NCBI RefSeq assembly: GCF_009905215.1
Contig: NZ_CP047593.1
Coordinates: forward strand, 962,900-1,026,899
Direction: 5' to 3'
DNA length: 64,000 nt
From: Tichowtungia aerotolerans
GTDB taxonomy: Bacteria; Verrucomicrobiota; Kiritimatiellia; Kiritimatiellales; Tichowtungiaceae
Under the pieces are notes generated by a model that saw only the letters and a list, made by a program, of their open reading frames with translations, searched no databases and was not told where the DNA came from. Below, one piece after another: positions 1 through 9,116 of the stretch; position 1 is the stretch's first letter, and every line of letters begins with the position of its first letter. The translations under genes and the position numbers were made by a program.

Positions 1-567
1 AAAAACAGAAAACACCTCAAGCTTCTGGATCCGCTCACGCTTCCAGCAAGCCAGCTTTTCGCGCCAGCCGATTTTCACCGGCACCGGCCTGGGAACATCC
101 AGATGTACAAGTTCGGCACGCCCGAAGGATGCATCGCGCCACCGGCCTGAAATATTCAGCACAGCAAAAGATGCAAACTTCAGCTTGTAGACATCCGCAT
201 TCACAAGGTGATGCAGCATGGAACTCATGGCGGGATCGTGCCCAACCAGCATGACCGTATCCAGTTTGTCATCCAGGAGATGGACAACCCGCAGGATTTC
301 CCGTTTCTCCGCTTCGAACAGGTCTTCATTCACCTGCATCTGATCGCGCGAAAGCCCCACCTTTCTGCCGAAAATCTCAGCGGTTTCACCGGTCCGGCGG
401 GCCGGGCTGGTGACAATCAGGTCCGGCACAATATTCAGTTCGGCAAACCGGGCGGCCACGGCCTGCAGGTCACGACGGCCTTTGCGCGTCATCGGACGGC
501 CGATATCGGGCACAAAAGGATCTTTGTGCATAAACTCGCCATGTCGAACCAGAATCAGTGTTTTCAT
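1..567 (-). CDS. sixA: SixA-type phosphohistidine phosphatase (partial, runs off the left edge)
   Basis: Reading leftward from the ATG at 567 the frame stays open for 189 codons to the window edge, so the C-terminus is missing. The start MKTLILVRHGE carries the histidine-phosphatase RHG motif (catalytic His9). TSPARRTGETAEIF follows, and GHDPAMSSML supplies the second catalytic histidine. This order fits the SixA branch of the phosphoglycerate-mutase-like superfamily, cytoplasmic enzymes that remove phosphate from phosphohistidine. It is already longer than a typical SixA of about 160 residues, so a C-terminal extension is present. It lies behind the betaine transporter genes but is separated by a good terminator hairpin, so it is probably transcribed independently. 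The family call is firm; the substrate is inferred from the family. Confidence 0.85.
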   Translation of the reverse strand, partial: MKTLILVRHGEFMHKDPFVPDIGRPMTRKGRRDLQAVAARFAELNIVPDLIVTSPARRTGETAEIFGRKVGLSRDQMQVNEDLFEAEKREILRVVHLLDDKLDTVMLVGHDPAMSSMLHHLVNADVYKLKFASFAVLNISGRWRDASFGRAELVHLDVPRPVPVKIGWREKLACWKRERIQKLEVFSVF

Positions 568-605
568 AGCGTGCCTTGCTACAATAAAGCGTTCTTCAAT
601 GCACG

Positions 606-640
606 AAAAAACGCTTCGAAGAACCCCCTCGAAGCGTTTT
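606..640 (-). terminator. Rho-independent terminator after proX
   Basis: A perfect 12-bp stem (608-619 with 629-640) encloses a 9-base loop. On the minus strand it ends in a run of T (complement of 606-611), just past the proX stop at 662. It should end the betaine operon before the phosphatase gene. Confidence 0.85.
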
Positions 641-661
641 CCAGATGCCAACCTGGCGAGT

Positions 662-1531
662 TTATGACTGAGGGATCCAGTCGCTGATTACCTCTTCGTT
701 TTCCTGCATCCATTTTTTGGCAACTGTAGAGACATCCTCATCAGAGTCATTCACCTTAACCATCAGGTCCGAAAGTTCGGCATCGGTCAGGTACATGTTT
801 TTCAGGAACTGTGCCAGCTCAGGCTTATCTTCTTCGAGATCCGCACGGCCAATGAGTTCGATATTACCTTTTCCCCATATGACCTGGTCATCATCCTGTT
901 CGAGGAATTTCATATCCCAGCGCCCGAACATCCAATGCGGCTTCCAGGCGGTAACCACGATCCACTCTTTGTTTTTCACCGCGTCGGCAAGCGCGGCAGT
1001 CATTGCCGGACCACTGGATGCCATCAGTTTGATGCTTTTGAGCCCATATGCCGGGATCAGTTCATCTTCTGTTTTTTTCATCACACCGGCACCGGCATCG
1101 ATGCCGGTGATGTGTCCGCCGAACTTGTCCGCGTTTTCTTCGAGTTCAGAAATTTTATCGATGGTGACGTAGGCGGGAACCGCAAGGCCGGTTTCTGTTC
1201 CCTCATAGATCGTCCCGAGACTGACCAGATCATCGCTGTACCGGTCGAGGTAGTCCTGATGCAGCTCGCGCCAGCACTCCATGAAAGCATCATGGCTGCC
1301 CTGAGCAACGGCGGTATAACCCGGCGCAACATCCGCGGCGGTCAGCTTGACATCATAGCCCATTTTTTCTGTAAGAACGGCTTCGGCCAAATGGGTGTAA
1401 GCCACTCCTTCGGCCCAGTTCACATAAACCAGCTCCGCTGTTTTTCCCGAAACGGTCTGCGGGTTGCAGCCGCTGAGCATCAATGCACCCAGTCCAAGGC
1501 CGGTCGCGAGAATCAAAAGTTGTTTTTTCAT
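662..1531 (-). CDS. proX: Glycine betaine/proline ABC transporter, substrate-binding lipoprotein
   Basis: This 289-residue OpuAC/ProX-family protein is the solute receptor of a compatible-solute importer. The N-terminus is a lipoprotein signal peptide with lipobox LSGC (Cys22), so it should be lipid-anchored in the periplasm. Family-like segments include VNWAEGVAYTHLAEAVL near the start and VTAWKPHWMFGRWDMKFLE around residues 190-210, where the aromatic residues of the betaine cage usually lie. It is the last gene of proV-proW-proX, 38 bp after proW, and is followed by a terminator. Function is secure from family and operon; whether betaine, proline betaine or choline is preferred cannot be read from the sequence. 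Confidence 0.93.
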   Translation of the reverse strand: MKKQLLILATGLGLGALMLSGCNPQTVSGKTAELVYVNWAEGVAYTHLAEAVLTEKMGYDVKLTAADVAPGYTAVAQGSHDAFMECWRELHQDYLDRYSDDLVSLGTIYEGTETGLAVPAYVTIDKISELEENADKFGGHITGIDAGAGVMKKTEDELIPAYGLKSIKLMASSGPAMTAALADAVKNKEWIVVTAWKPHWMFGRWDMKFLEQDDDQVIWGKGNIELIGRADLEEDKPELAQFLKNMYLTDAELSDLMVKVNDSDEDVSTVAKKWMQENEEVISDWIPQS

Positions 1532-1569
1532 GCTGTGTATCTCCTGTAGTTTTGTGGTCGATATTTATT

Positions 1570-2400
1570 TTATTGGTCAGAATGCGTCAGGCTCTGGGTG
1601 ACACGGTCCAGAAAGATCGCCAGAATGACGATTGAAATCCCGGCTTCGAACCCGATATCAATTTTAAGCTGCGTAATTCCTTTGAGCACTTCGTTTCCCA
1701 GACCTCCGGCACCGATCATTCCGGAAATCACCACCATGGACAACGCCAGCATAATGGTCTGGTTGACTCCGGCCATGATCGTCGGCAGCGCCACCGGCAG
1801 TTCCGCTTTAAACAGCAACTGCCGCGGGTTGGAGCCAAACGAAATGGCGGCTTCATGAATTTCCGATGGAACCTGCCGGATTCCAAGACTGGTCAGCCGA
1901 ACCGCGGGCGGCAGCGAGAAAATCAGCGTGGCAATCACGCCGGGGACCTCGCCGAGTTTGAAAAACAAAACCGCCGGAATCAGGTACACAAAGGCGGGAA
2001 GCGTCTGCATAAAGTCAAGAACCGGACGGACAATGCGTTCGACCACATCACTTTTAGCGGACCAGATACCGAGCGGGACGCCGATGAACAGCGCAATCAG
2101 CACCGAGGCAAGCACCAGAGAGAGTGTCTCCATCGTGGCGGTCCAGTAGCCCATGTTGTAAATCAGCAGCATGCCCAGCACTGTAAAGATTGCAACGCCA
2201 CGCTTCGCGGTCCACCAGGCCAATGCCGTCAGAAGCACAATCATCAGAAGCGGATGGGGTAGAAGAAGCAGGAACTTCAACCCGGCCAGGATTGCCGTGA
2301 CCGTGTTCCCGATGCTGTCGAACACCATTTCGAGGTTGTCTGTAAACCAATTGATCAACGACTCAAACATTTCTCCAACAGGAATTTTTGGAATCGTCAT
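1570..2400 (-). CDS. proW: Glycine betaine/proline ABC transporter permease
   Basis: A 276-residue inner-membrane permease with several hydrophobic helices. It carries the binding-protein-dependent permease signature that contacts the ATPase, around EAAISFGSNPRQLLFKAELPVALPTIMAG (residues about 180-210). The start overlaps the proV stop by 4 bases (ATGA), indicating translational coupling. Length and motif order are ordinary for ProW/OpuAB. The N-terminal stretch before the first helix (MTIPKIPVGEMFESLINWFTDNL) is typical of ProW. It should form the channel of the osmoprotectant importer with ProV and ProX. Confidence 0.95.
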   Translation of the reverse strand: MTIPKIPVGEMFESLINWFTDNLEMVFDSIGNTVTAILAGLKFLLLLPHPLLMIVLLTALAWWTAKRGVAIFTVLGMLLIYNMGYWTATMETLSLVLASVLIALFIGVPLGIWSAKSDVVERIVRPVLDFMQTLPAFVYLIPAVLFFKLGEVPGVIATLIFSLPPAVRLTSLGIRQVPSEIHEAAISFGSNPRQLLFKAELPVALPTIMAGVNQTIMLALSMVVISGMIGAGGLGNEVLKGITQLKIDIGFEAGISIVILAIFLDRVTQSLTHSDQ

Positions 2401-3650
2401 GCGTCACCGTCCTTGGCCTCTTCGGCCTCTGCAAGCACCTCTTCAAGCGGGGTCACGGCTTGCTCTTCACCGCTGTCTTCATACATTTCCGCCAGAATGG
2501 CCGCGCGATCGAGCAGTCCGAGAAGCCGGCCGTCATCGTCCTGAATGGCGATGGGATAACGGGTGTTCATTGCGGTGGTCAGCAGGTCGGCAATCGGCGT
2601 GTCCGGACCGGCCACAAAGAGATCGGTCTGAAGTGCTTCCGTTACATCCTGTTTTTTCGCCCGTTCGAGTTTGACGGCATCATCCACCGTGAGCAGCCCC
2701 TGCAACCGACGATCCGCATCGACTGCAAAGATGGAAGAGATCCCCTGCTTTTCCATTGCGCGAACAGCAACGTGCGACCCATCTTTCGGAACCGTAATCG
2801 TGCGGGCCTTGCGCATCAGCGACGAAGCGGCAATCACCTTACTGCGGTCCACATTTTCGACAAAACGTTCCACATACTCATCGGCCGGGTTCGTCAGAAT
2901 CTCTTCCGGGGTTCCGATCTGCACAATGGAACCGTCCTTCATGATCCCGATACGATCGCCGAGCTTGAGTGCTTCATCCAGATCGTGCGTGATAAAAACA
3001 ATGGTTTTATGCATACGCGACTGCAGTTCGAGCAGTTCGTCCTGCATTTGCGTTCGGATCAGCGGATCGAGCGCACTGAAGGCTTCGTCCATCAGCAGCA
3101 CTTCCGGATTACTGGCCAGCGCGCGGGCGAGGCCTACGCGCTGCTGCATTCCACCACTCAACTCGTCGGGCATGCTGTCTTCATAGCCTTTGAGACCGAC
3201 CAGCTCCAGAGCCTCCTCGGCACTTTTGCGAGCTTCGGCAGCCGGCGTACCGGCCACTTCCAATCCGTATTCCACATTGCGAATCACGGAGCGGTGCGGC
3301 AGAAGACCAAAGTGCTGAAACACCATTGAGAGTTTGGAGCGCCGCACCTGCAGCAGCTCCTCCTTGCTCATTTTCATGATGTCCTGACCGTCAATCAGAA
3401 TTTCGCCGCGCGTCGGATCGATCAGGCGGTTCAGGCAGCGGATTACCGTAGATTTTCCGCTGCCGGACAGCCCCATCAGAACGAAGATTTCTTTTTTGCG
3501 AATCTCGAACGAAGCGTTGTTAATCCCGATACCGCATCCGGTCTTGTCCAGAATCTTGTTTTTTGTCAGGCCCTTTTCAATCATCGGAAAAACCCGTTGC
3601 GGGTCGGGTCCGAAAATCTTAAACAGGCCATTGACCTTTATAATACTCAT
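2397..3650 (-). CDS. proV: Glycine betaine/proline ABC transporter ATP-binding protein
   Basis: A 417-residue ATPase of the ProV/OpuAA type. Visible motifs are Walker A GLSGSGKST (60-68), the Q-loop in FQHFGLLPH, the ABC signature LSGGMQQ (164-170) and Walker B VLLMDEAFSALDP (184 on). The C-terminal third (about 280-395) reads as a pair of CBS domains, which in this family sense ionic strength and gate transport. It is the first gene of the transporter proper, 20 bp downstream of the outer-membrane barrel gene and overlapping proW by 4 bases. All catalytic motifs are intact. Confidence 0.96.
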   Translation of the reverse strand: MSIIKVNGLFKIFGPDPQRVFPMIEKGLTKNKILDKTGCGIGINNASFEIRKKEIFVLMGLSGSGKSTVIRCLNRLIDPTRGEILIDGQDIMKMSKEELLQVRRSKLSMVFQHFGLLPHRSVIRNVEYGLEVAGTPAAEARKSAEEALELVGLKGYEDSMPDELSGGMQQRVGLARALASNPEVLLMDEAFSALDPLIRTQMQDELLELQSRMHKTIVFITHDLDEALKLGDRIGIMKDGSIVQIGTPEEILTNPADEYVERFVENVDRSKVIAASSLMRKARTITVPKDGSHVAVRAMEKQGISSIFAVDADRRLQGLLTVDDAVKLERAKKQDVTEALQTDLFVAGPDTPIADLLTTAMNTRYPIAIQDDDGRLLGLLDRAAILAEMYEDSGEEQAVTPLEEVLAEAEEAKDGDA

Positions 3651-3670
3651 GAGCTCTCCCCGGTCTGAGA

Positions 3671-4849
3671 TTAAAAATAGAAGCCGATATTGACATTAAA
3701 GCGGGTCGACCAGCCGTCATCACCGCCCTGGCCCAGACCATCAGTCCAGTTCGGCCCCAGCCACGGCTGGTTTTTTCCCGAAGCGATGTCGATATACGTA
3801 AAGAAGCGCCCCGCGGAAACAGAACAGCCCAGAATGTTCTGCATACTGTCTGAAAACGCATCATCATCTTTCTGCAGGATGCTGAAATCATTGTAGAACG
3901 TAAGCTTTGTGATCGGCCCCCACTCGACCGGAAGGCCATATGCCACACCTGCACTGTAGATGTTACCGGCGGCAGCCACATTATATGAATAATCATAGGA
4001 CCCCATCGTAATGGTTCTTCCGCCGCCGGGATCACCGCTCAGCGCGGAATATTCATAACGAAGGGCTTCCAGCATCAGGTTCCATCGGCCGCAGGTTTCA
4101 TTCAAATGCAGCGCAGCAGCATAGTGCGTTCCGTCATCACCGCTGTTTTCGTTGTGAAGTCCGCCCACCTGAAGCGAGGCTCCGAACTCACTGGTGTGGG
4201 TTTCGCTGTGCTCAACCGTATATGCAACGCGAATGTTTCCCTGATGCTGTTCTTCCGTACCGGCACCGCCTTCATCCACCGGATCGATTGAATAACGGGC
4301 GCTGTCGTCGCTGTCGCCGCCCCAGCTGCCTTCGTCTTCCACATAGTAGGCCAGCTGAACATTCCACGGACCGCTGTCGCGAATATATTTCACACCGAAA
4401 TCATAGTCATCCTCGAGGCCGACATAGTAGGCCATCTGGAAAAAGTAGTTATGCGATGCCCAAGGAAGGATCCCGAAAGGAACCTGATGCACCCCGACCT
4501 GCACCTGCCAGTCCTTTTCCTCCCAGCCCAACCAGCCGTGATGGAGCATATGGTAGTCATGCCCGTCGGCATGCTTGTCCCGGTAATAACGGTATTCGAG
4601 AGAACCGATCAGGTTATTGGTCTTCAGGTCGAGATTGATTCGCAGAGTATCCAGACCGAACTCGCCCTGCTCCTTGTAGTCTTCATCCCAATCCCGATAG
4701 GAATAGTTGACACGGGCAGCACCACCGATACGTACCGGCCCGGCATAAAGCCCGTCTGTCGCAAACGACGACGACGACAAACAAAGTAAAAATGAAACAA
4801 TAAAATAATACGTGCTTTTTTGTGTGTTCCGGTTTTGTTTAAACAGCAA
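3671..4849 (-). CDS. Predicted outer-membrane beta-barrel (porin-like) protein
   Basis: A signal peptide (YYFIVSFLLCLSSSSFA) precedes about 360 residues of alternating polar/aromatic strands ending in aromatic FNVNIGFYF, the usual C-terminal strand of an outer-membrane barrel. I place the start at the TTG at 4849 because AGGAGA lies six bases upstream. An upstream TTG at 4912 would add 21 residues without a comparable ribosome site. The gene is 20 bp before proV and probably shares its transcript, so it may be the outer-membrane pore feeding the betaine importer; this is inference from position. No family is recognised with confidence, and a role as a general or osmotically induced porin is equally possible. 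Confidence 0.7.
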   Translation of the reverse strand: MLFKQNRNTQKSTYYFIVSFLLCLSSSSFATDGLYAGPVRIGGAARVNYSYRDWDEDYKEQGEFGLDTLRINLDLKTNNLIGSLEYRYYRDKHADGHDYHMLHHGWLGWEEKDWQVQVGVHQVPFGILPWASHNYFFQMAYYVGLEDDYDFGVKYIRDSGPWNVQLAYYVEDEGSWGGDSDDSARYSIDPVDEGGAGTEEQHQGNIRVAYTVEHSETHTSEFGASLQVGGLHNENSGDDGTHYAAALHLNETCGRWNLMLEALRYEYSALSGDPGGGRTITMGSYDYSYNVAAAGNIYSAGVAYGLPVEWGPITKLTFYNDFSILQKDDDAFSDSMQNILGCSVSAGRFFTYIDIASGKNQPWLGPNWTDGLGQGGDDGWSTRFNVNIGFYF

Positions 4850-5021
4850 ACCAACTCTCCTTTTGTGTGTTTTTTCTCCGCTATTTTCTGAATCAGAAAC
4901 AGAATATCCCAACAGAATCAGTTCTGCCGGAACCCTCTGTTATACGGATGAGCGAAACACACGCAAGGGTTTATCCAGTTTTTCTGCAACGGAAAACCCT
5001 AAAAAACATTAATAAAAACCG

Positions 5022-6953
5022 CTATTTTACAGCCGCGCCGCTGGCCGGAAGTTCGCCATCAACGGTGATCAGACGAAGCTCTTTGCCGACCGACGCACAC
5101 AGCAGCATGCCCTGGGATTCAACGCCGCGGATTTTGGCCGGCTTCAGGTTGGCGACAATCACAATTGTTTTTCCGACCACCTCTTCCGCGCTGTAGTGCT
5201 GGGCAATACCGGCGATCAGCTGGCGTTTTTCTTCGCCGACCTCCACCTGCAGCTTGAGCAGCTTGTCCGCACCTTCCACTTTTTCAGCTTCCAGAATTTT
5301 GGCTGTGCGCAGTTTCACGTTCATGACATCGTCGTAGGTGATAACGCCTTCGGGCTTTTCCTGTTTCTCAGTCACTGCATTTTCCTTTTCAGATGGTTTC
5401 GGCGGCTTCTCTTCTTTCGGCAGCTCCACCCTCGGGAACAGGGGATCCGTTTTCGGGACCTCGCTCCCGGCTTTAATGACCCCAAACACGCGGAGGTGTT
5501 CCATATCGGGCATGCCAAGACCAAACAGCGTACGCAGTTCTCCCATGCGCTCAGGCATGACGGGATACAGCAGCGCAGAACTGACACGCAGCGCCTCAGC
5601 CGCCACTGCCAGAGTTGTTTCCACCTCTTCCGTCCTGCCCTCTTTCGCGAGGGTCCACGGCTGTTTGATTTCGAAATACTGGTTCACCTTGCGGACGGCG
5701 GCGAGCACCGAAGCAATGCCGCCGTTCAGGTGCATGGAGCCGATACTCGCTTCCATGTCCGTCACCGCCTGCTGCACGGCATCCCACAGTTCTTTTTCAG
5801 GACCGTCGGCAACAGCATCGTTTCCAATGGCTGGAAATTTCCCGTCACAATAGCGTCCCAGCATGTTGGAGGTGCGGCTGAGCAGGTTCCCGAGGTCGTT
5901 GGCGAGATCTGAGTTGTAACGACGCACAAAGGCTTCCTCCGTGAAAGAGGCATCCTGTCCGAGCGTCATTTCCGCAATCAGGAAATAGCGGAAGGCATCG
6001 ACGCCGTAGCGGTCAATCATTTCCATGGGGTTGACCACATTGCCGAGACTCTTGCTCATTTTGGTGCGACCGGTCAGCCACCATCCGTGAGCGAAAACCG
6101 TTTTGGGCAGCTCAACCCCCATGGCCTTGAGCATGGTCGGCCAATAGACAGTATGCGTGGTGAGAATATCCTTCCCGATCAGCTGATGATTAACCGGCCA
6201 CCATTTTTTGAACATGTCGTCATCGGATTTATAGCCAATGGCGGTGATGTAGTTCAGAAGCGCATCGAACCAGACGTAGGTGACAAAATCGCTGTCAAAC
6301 GGAAGCTCAATGCCCCACGCCAGACGGCTTTTCGGACGGGAAATACAGAGATCCTGAAGCTCATTGTTTTTCAGGAACCCGAGCGTCTCGTTGGCACGGA
6401 AATCGGGCTGAATGAATTCAGGATGGGTTTCGATGTATTCGATGAGCCACTGCTGATAGTGGCTCATCCGGAAAAAATAATTGGTTTCGACGATGGCATC
6501 GACTTTTCGCCCGCACTCGGGGCAATTGCCCTCAACGAGATCTTTTTCCGTAAAGAAGCGTTCGCAGCCGACGCAGTACCACCCCTCGTACTCTGCGCGA
6601 TAAATTTCATCACGATCATAGAGATCCTGAAGAACCTCCTGCACAATCTTTTTGTGGCGATATTCGGTGGTACGAATGAAATCGTCGTTGGAGATTTCGA
6701 GCCGTTTCCAGAGTTCCTGGAAGCGCACCACCGTCTGGTCGCACTGCTCCTGAGCACTGATTCCGTTTTTCTCCGCCGCCTGCTGCACTTTCTGCCCATG
6801 CTCATCCGTGCCGGTCAGAAAATAGGTCGGCGTTCCAAGCAGGCGGTGGTAGTTAGCCAGCACGTCCGCAAGAATCGTAGTGTACGCATGGCCGATATGC
6901 GGCTTGTCGTTCACATAATAAATCGGGGTGGTAACGTAATATTTGGTATCCAT
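5022..6953 (-). CDS. metG: Methionyl-tRNA synthetase
   Basis: Class I synthetase that charges tRNA-Met in the cytoplasm. The HIGH signature is HIGH at residues 19-22, KMSKS lies at 298-302, and a single zinc knuckle uses Cys127, Cys130, Cys144 and Cys147. After the anticodon-binding helices and a charged linker rich in K, E and P (about 505-540), a C-terminal EMAP-II/Arc1p-like tRNA-binding OB-fold (about 540-643) completes the dimeric MetG1-type architecture. I prefer the ATG at 6953 to the GTG at 6962. It follows gatA by about 120 bp on the same strand. All motifs are intact and the length of 643 residues is normal. Confidence 0.97.
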   Translation of the reverse strand: MDTKYYVTTPIYYVNDKPHIGHAYTTILADVLANYHRLLGTPTYFLTGTDEHGQKVQQAAEKNGISAQEQCDQTVVRFQELWKRLEISNDDFIRTTEYRHKKIVQEVLQDLYDRDEIYRAEYEGWYCVGCERFFTEKDLVEGNCPECGRKVDAIVETNYFFRMSHYQQWLIEYIETHPEFIQPDFRANETLGFLKNNELQDLCISRPKSRLAWGIELPFDSDFVTYVWFDALLNYITAIGYKSDDDMFKKWWPVNHQLIGKDILTTHTVYWPTMLKAMGVELPKTVFAHGWWLTGRTKMSKSLGNVVNPMEMIDRYGVDAFRYFLIAEMTLGQDASFTEEAFVRRYNSDLANDLGNLLSRTSNMLGRYCDGKFPAIGNDAVADGPEKELWDAVQQAVTDMEASIGSMHLNGGIASVLAAVRKVNQYFEIKQPWTLAKEGRTEEVETTLAVAAEALRVSSALLYPVMPERMGELRTLFGLGMPDMEHLRVFGVIKAGSEVPKTDPLFPRVELPKEEKPPKPSEKENAVTEKQEKPEGVITYDDVMNVKLRTAKILEAEKVEGADKLLKLQVEVGEEKRQLIAGIAQHYSAEEVVGKTIVIVANLKPAKIRGVESQGMLLCASVGKELRLITVDGELPASGAAVK

Positions 6954-7072
6954 ATCCCGCACAGAATATAGATTCCTGAAAAACTTTCCAGACTTAGCAG
7001 ACAGTTTCTCTCCGGTCGGTCATCAGGCAGAACCGCTCGGATCGACCGCCACAGAACGGCTGATCAACCGGA

Positions 7073-8545
7073 TCAGACCGGCTGAATCGCAGGCTTCCGT
7101 TTGTGCCAGTCGGTGGTCTGCTCGTAGGCGTGGCCGACTTTGAGAATATTCTCCTCTTTGAACGAGTCACCGAGAATCTGCAGGCCGATCGGCAGGCCGC
7201 CGGATGAAAACCCGCACGGAATGCTCATGCCGCAAATGCCCGCCAGATTGACCGGCGTCGTCAGAATATCGTCGAGGTACATCTTGAGCGGGTCCGCGCT
7301 CTTCTCACCGATCTTATAAGCAGGGGTCGGCGTAACCGGAGCAATAATGGCGTCGCACTGTCTGAAAGCTTCGATGAAGTCGTTGCGAATGAGTGTCCGC
7401 ACCTTCTGGGCGCGCAGGTAATAGGCATCGTAGTAACCGCTGCTCAGAACGTAGGTGCCGAGAATAATGCGGCGTTTCACTTCAGAGCCGAATCCGGCGG
7501 CGCGGGTTTTGCCGTAAAGCTCAATCGGATCTTTTCCGTCGAGGCGCATGCCGTAGCGGATGCCGTCGAAGCGCGCGAGGTTGGCGGAGGCTTCGGCGGT
7601 GGCAATAATGTAGTACACAGCAATTGCATATTTCGCATTCGGCAGGCTGACATCGACGATTTCTGCGCCGAGGTTTTTACAATGCTCGACGGCATCGCGC
7701 ACCGCTTGCTCCACTTCCGGATCCATGCCTTCCACAAAATATTCTTTCGGCAGGCCGAGCTTCATGCCGGCGAGACTGTGGTCGTCTGTCAGTTTTTTTC
7801 CAAACATTGGAACGTCCACATCGACCGATGTGGAATCTTTTTGGTCGTGCCCGGCAATCGCTTCGAGAAGCAGCGCGGCATCTTTAACCGTCTTGGTAAC
7901 CGGACCGATCTGATCGAGCGAAGAGGCGAATGCGGTCAGGCCGTAACGCGACACCATCCCGTAGGTCGGTTTGAGGCCGACGCAGCCGCAGAAGGCGGCG
8001 GGCTGGCGGATGGATCCGCCGGTGTCTGAACCGAGCGACGCAATGGCTTCGTCCGCTGCAACGCTGGCGGCGGACCCGCCGGAGGATCCGCCGGGCACGT
8101 GATCGAAATTCCAGGGATTGCAGGTTTTTCCGAGCGCCGAATTTTCTGTGCTCGACCCCATTGCAAACTCATCCATATTGACGCGCCCCAGCAGAATGGC
8201 GCCGGCTTCGCGCAGCCTGGCGATGACCGTGGCGTCATACGGAGCGGTGTAGCCCTCCAGCATTTTAGAAGCACAGGTACAGGGCTGCCCTTTCACGTTC
8301 AGGAGGTCCTTAATCGCCAGCGGAATGCCCAGCAAAGCTCCGGTTTGTCCACCGGCGCGCGCCTCGTCAGCGGCCTCGGCCTGCTCCAGCGCAGCTTCAC
8401 GATCAAGGGTCAGATAAGCACCAACCCGGCCATCGCGTTCATCGATAGCGGACAGCACATCATTGACGATGTCGACGGAGGTACACTCCCCGGCGGCCAG
8501 CAGTTCGCTCAATTCAGAAATTGTTTTTGTGTTCAGGTCTGTCAT
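7073..8545 (-). CDS. gatA: Aspartyl/glutamyl-tRNA(Asn/Gln) amidotransferase subunit A
   Basis: A 490-residue amidase-signature enzyme. It releases ammonia from glutamine for the GatB-catalysed conversion of misacylated Glu-tRNA(Gln) or Asp-tRNA(Asn). The Ser-cisSer-Lys triad is visible: Lys79 in AIKDLL, a serine of GGSSGGS (152-158), and Ser178 in DTGGS. The C-terminal GLPIGLQILG segment is also conserved in GatA. It follows gatC by 15 bp and surely shares its transcript. gatB is not in the window, so the three subunits are not encoded together here. Length and motifs are ordinary and confidence is high. Confidence 0.97.
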   Translation of the reverse strand: MTDLNTKTISELSELLAAGECTSVDIVNDVLSAIDERDGRVGAYLTLDREAALEQAEAADEARAGGQTGALLGIPLAIKDLLNVKGQPCTCASKMLEGYTAPYDATVIARLREAGAILLGRVNMDEFAMGSSTENSALGKTCNPWNFDHVPGGSSGGSAASVAADEAIASLGSDTGGSIRQPAAFCGCVGLKPTYGMVSRYGLTAFASSLDQIGPVTKTVKDAALLLEAIAGHDQKDSTSVDVDVPMFGKKLTDDHSLAGMKLGLPKEYFVEGMDPEVEQAVRDAVEHCKNLGAEIVDVSLPNAKYAIAVYYIIATAEASANLARFDGIRYGMRLDGKDPIELYGKTRAAGFGSEVKRRIILGTYVLSSGYYDAYYLRAQKVRTLIRNDFIEAFRQCDAIIAPVTPTPAYKIGEKSADPLKMYLDDILTTPVNLAGICGMSIPCGFSSGGLPIGLQILGDSFKEENILKVGHAYEQTTDWHKRKPAIQPV

Positions 8546-8560
8546 TTTTAACCACTGATT

Positions 8561-8857
8561 TTAAAACTGCTCGTTGATTTTAGGGACAAGGATCTGACCG
8601 TCGCGCGCGGCAGGAGCGTTGGCCGTAACCGTATCGTTATCGAGAGAGACGCCCGGTTCGTCGGCACGCAGGACGTTGACCAGCGGCACGGCGTGCGCGG
8701 TCGGCTGCACGTCCGATACGTCCAGCTCGTTGAGCTGCTCAACGTATTCAAGCACCTGATCAAGCTGCCCCTGAAAGAGCACTGCCTCCTCGTCGGTCAG
8801 CTCAATCCGCGCGAGATTGGCGACGTACGAAACATCCATATGATTTGCGTCTGACAT
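8561..8857 (-). CDS. gatC: Aspartyl/glutamyl-tRNA(Asn/Gln) amidotransferase subunit C
   Basis: A 98-residue protein with the GatC pattern: VSYVANLARIELTDEEAVLFQGQLDQVLEYVEQLNELD, then the conserved DVQPTAHAVPLVNVLRADEP. GatC is the belt that stabilises GatA on GatB. The ATG at 8857 is preceded by a purine-rich ribosome site (GGGGGA). A longer reading from 8989 would overlap the promoter and is rejected. It is the first gene of gatC-gatA. Confidence 0.95.
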   Translation of the reverse strand: MSDANHMDVSYVANLARIELTDEEAVLFQGQLDQVLEYVEQLNELDVSDVQPTAHAVPLVNVLRADEPGVSLDNDTVTANAPAARDGQILVPKINEQF

Positions 8858-8960
8858 GATTTCCCCCAACCGCCACTCCGACGGCGTTAGCTGTTCACAG
8901 CACTGCAGAATCACTGCATGTCCGATTCCAGATAACCAATAACCTGCATTAAAACCCCGC

Positions 8961-8989
8961 ACTATAGAGAGGCGGTTCGGCTGGAGCAA
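8961..8989 (-). promoter_or_regulatory. Sigma-70-type promoter for gatCA
   Basis: On the minus strand, TTGCTC (8989-8984) and TATAGT (8966-8961) are separated by exactly 17 bases and sit about 100 bases before the gatC start. The spacing and -10 box are close to consensus. Confidence 0.65.
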
Positions 8990-9048
8990 GCGGACACTTT
9001 TTCAAATCCAGCCTCCGGAACTGTGCGCACCAAACCAAATTGATTGTT

Positions 9049-9085
9049 TTTTATCGATTGACTTTTATCGATATGTGAATATCCT
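9049..9085 (+). promoter_or_regulatory. Promoter of the small cysteine protein/rex unit, with a direct repeat
   Basis: TTGACT (9058-9063) and TATCCT (9080-9085) are 16 bases apart. The decamer TTTTATCGAT occurs twice, at 9049-9058 and 9063-9072, flanking and overlapping the -35 box, so it may be a regulator site. It does not match the usual Rex operator (TTGTGAA half sites) well. Transcription would start near 9092, just before the ribosome site of the 9117 gene. Confidence 0.5.
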
Positions 9086-9116
9086 ATCCTCAACTTCAAC
9101 CACGGGAGGACGGAAG

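Noticed and set aside
9049..9085. Rex autoregulatory operator upstream of the rex unit
   Set aside because: The region contains a single TGTGAAT-like half and TTTTATCGAT direct repeats but not the paired TTGTGAA/TTCACAA palindrome expected of a Rex site, so I list it only as a promoter with an unknown repeat.
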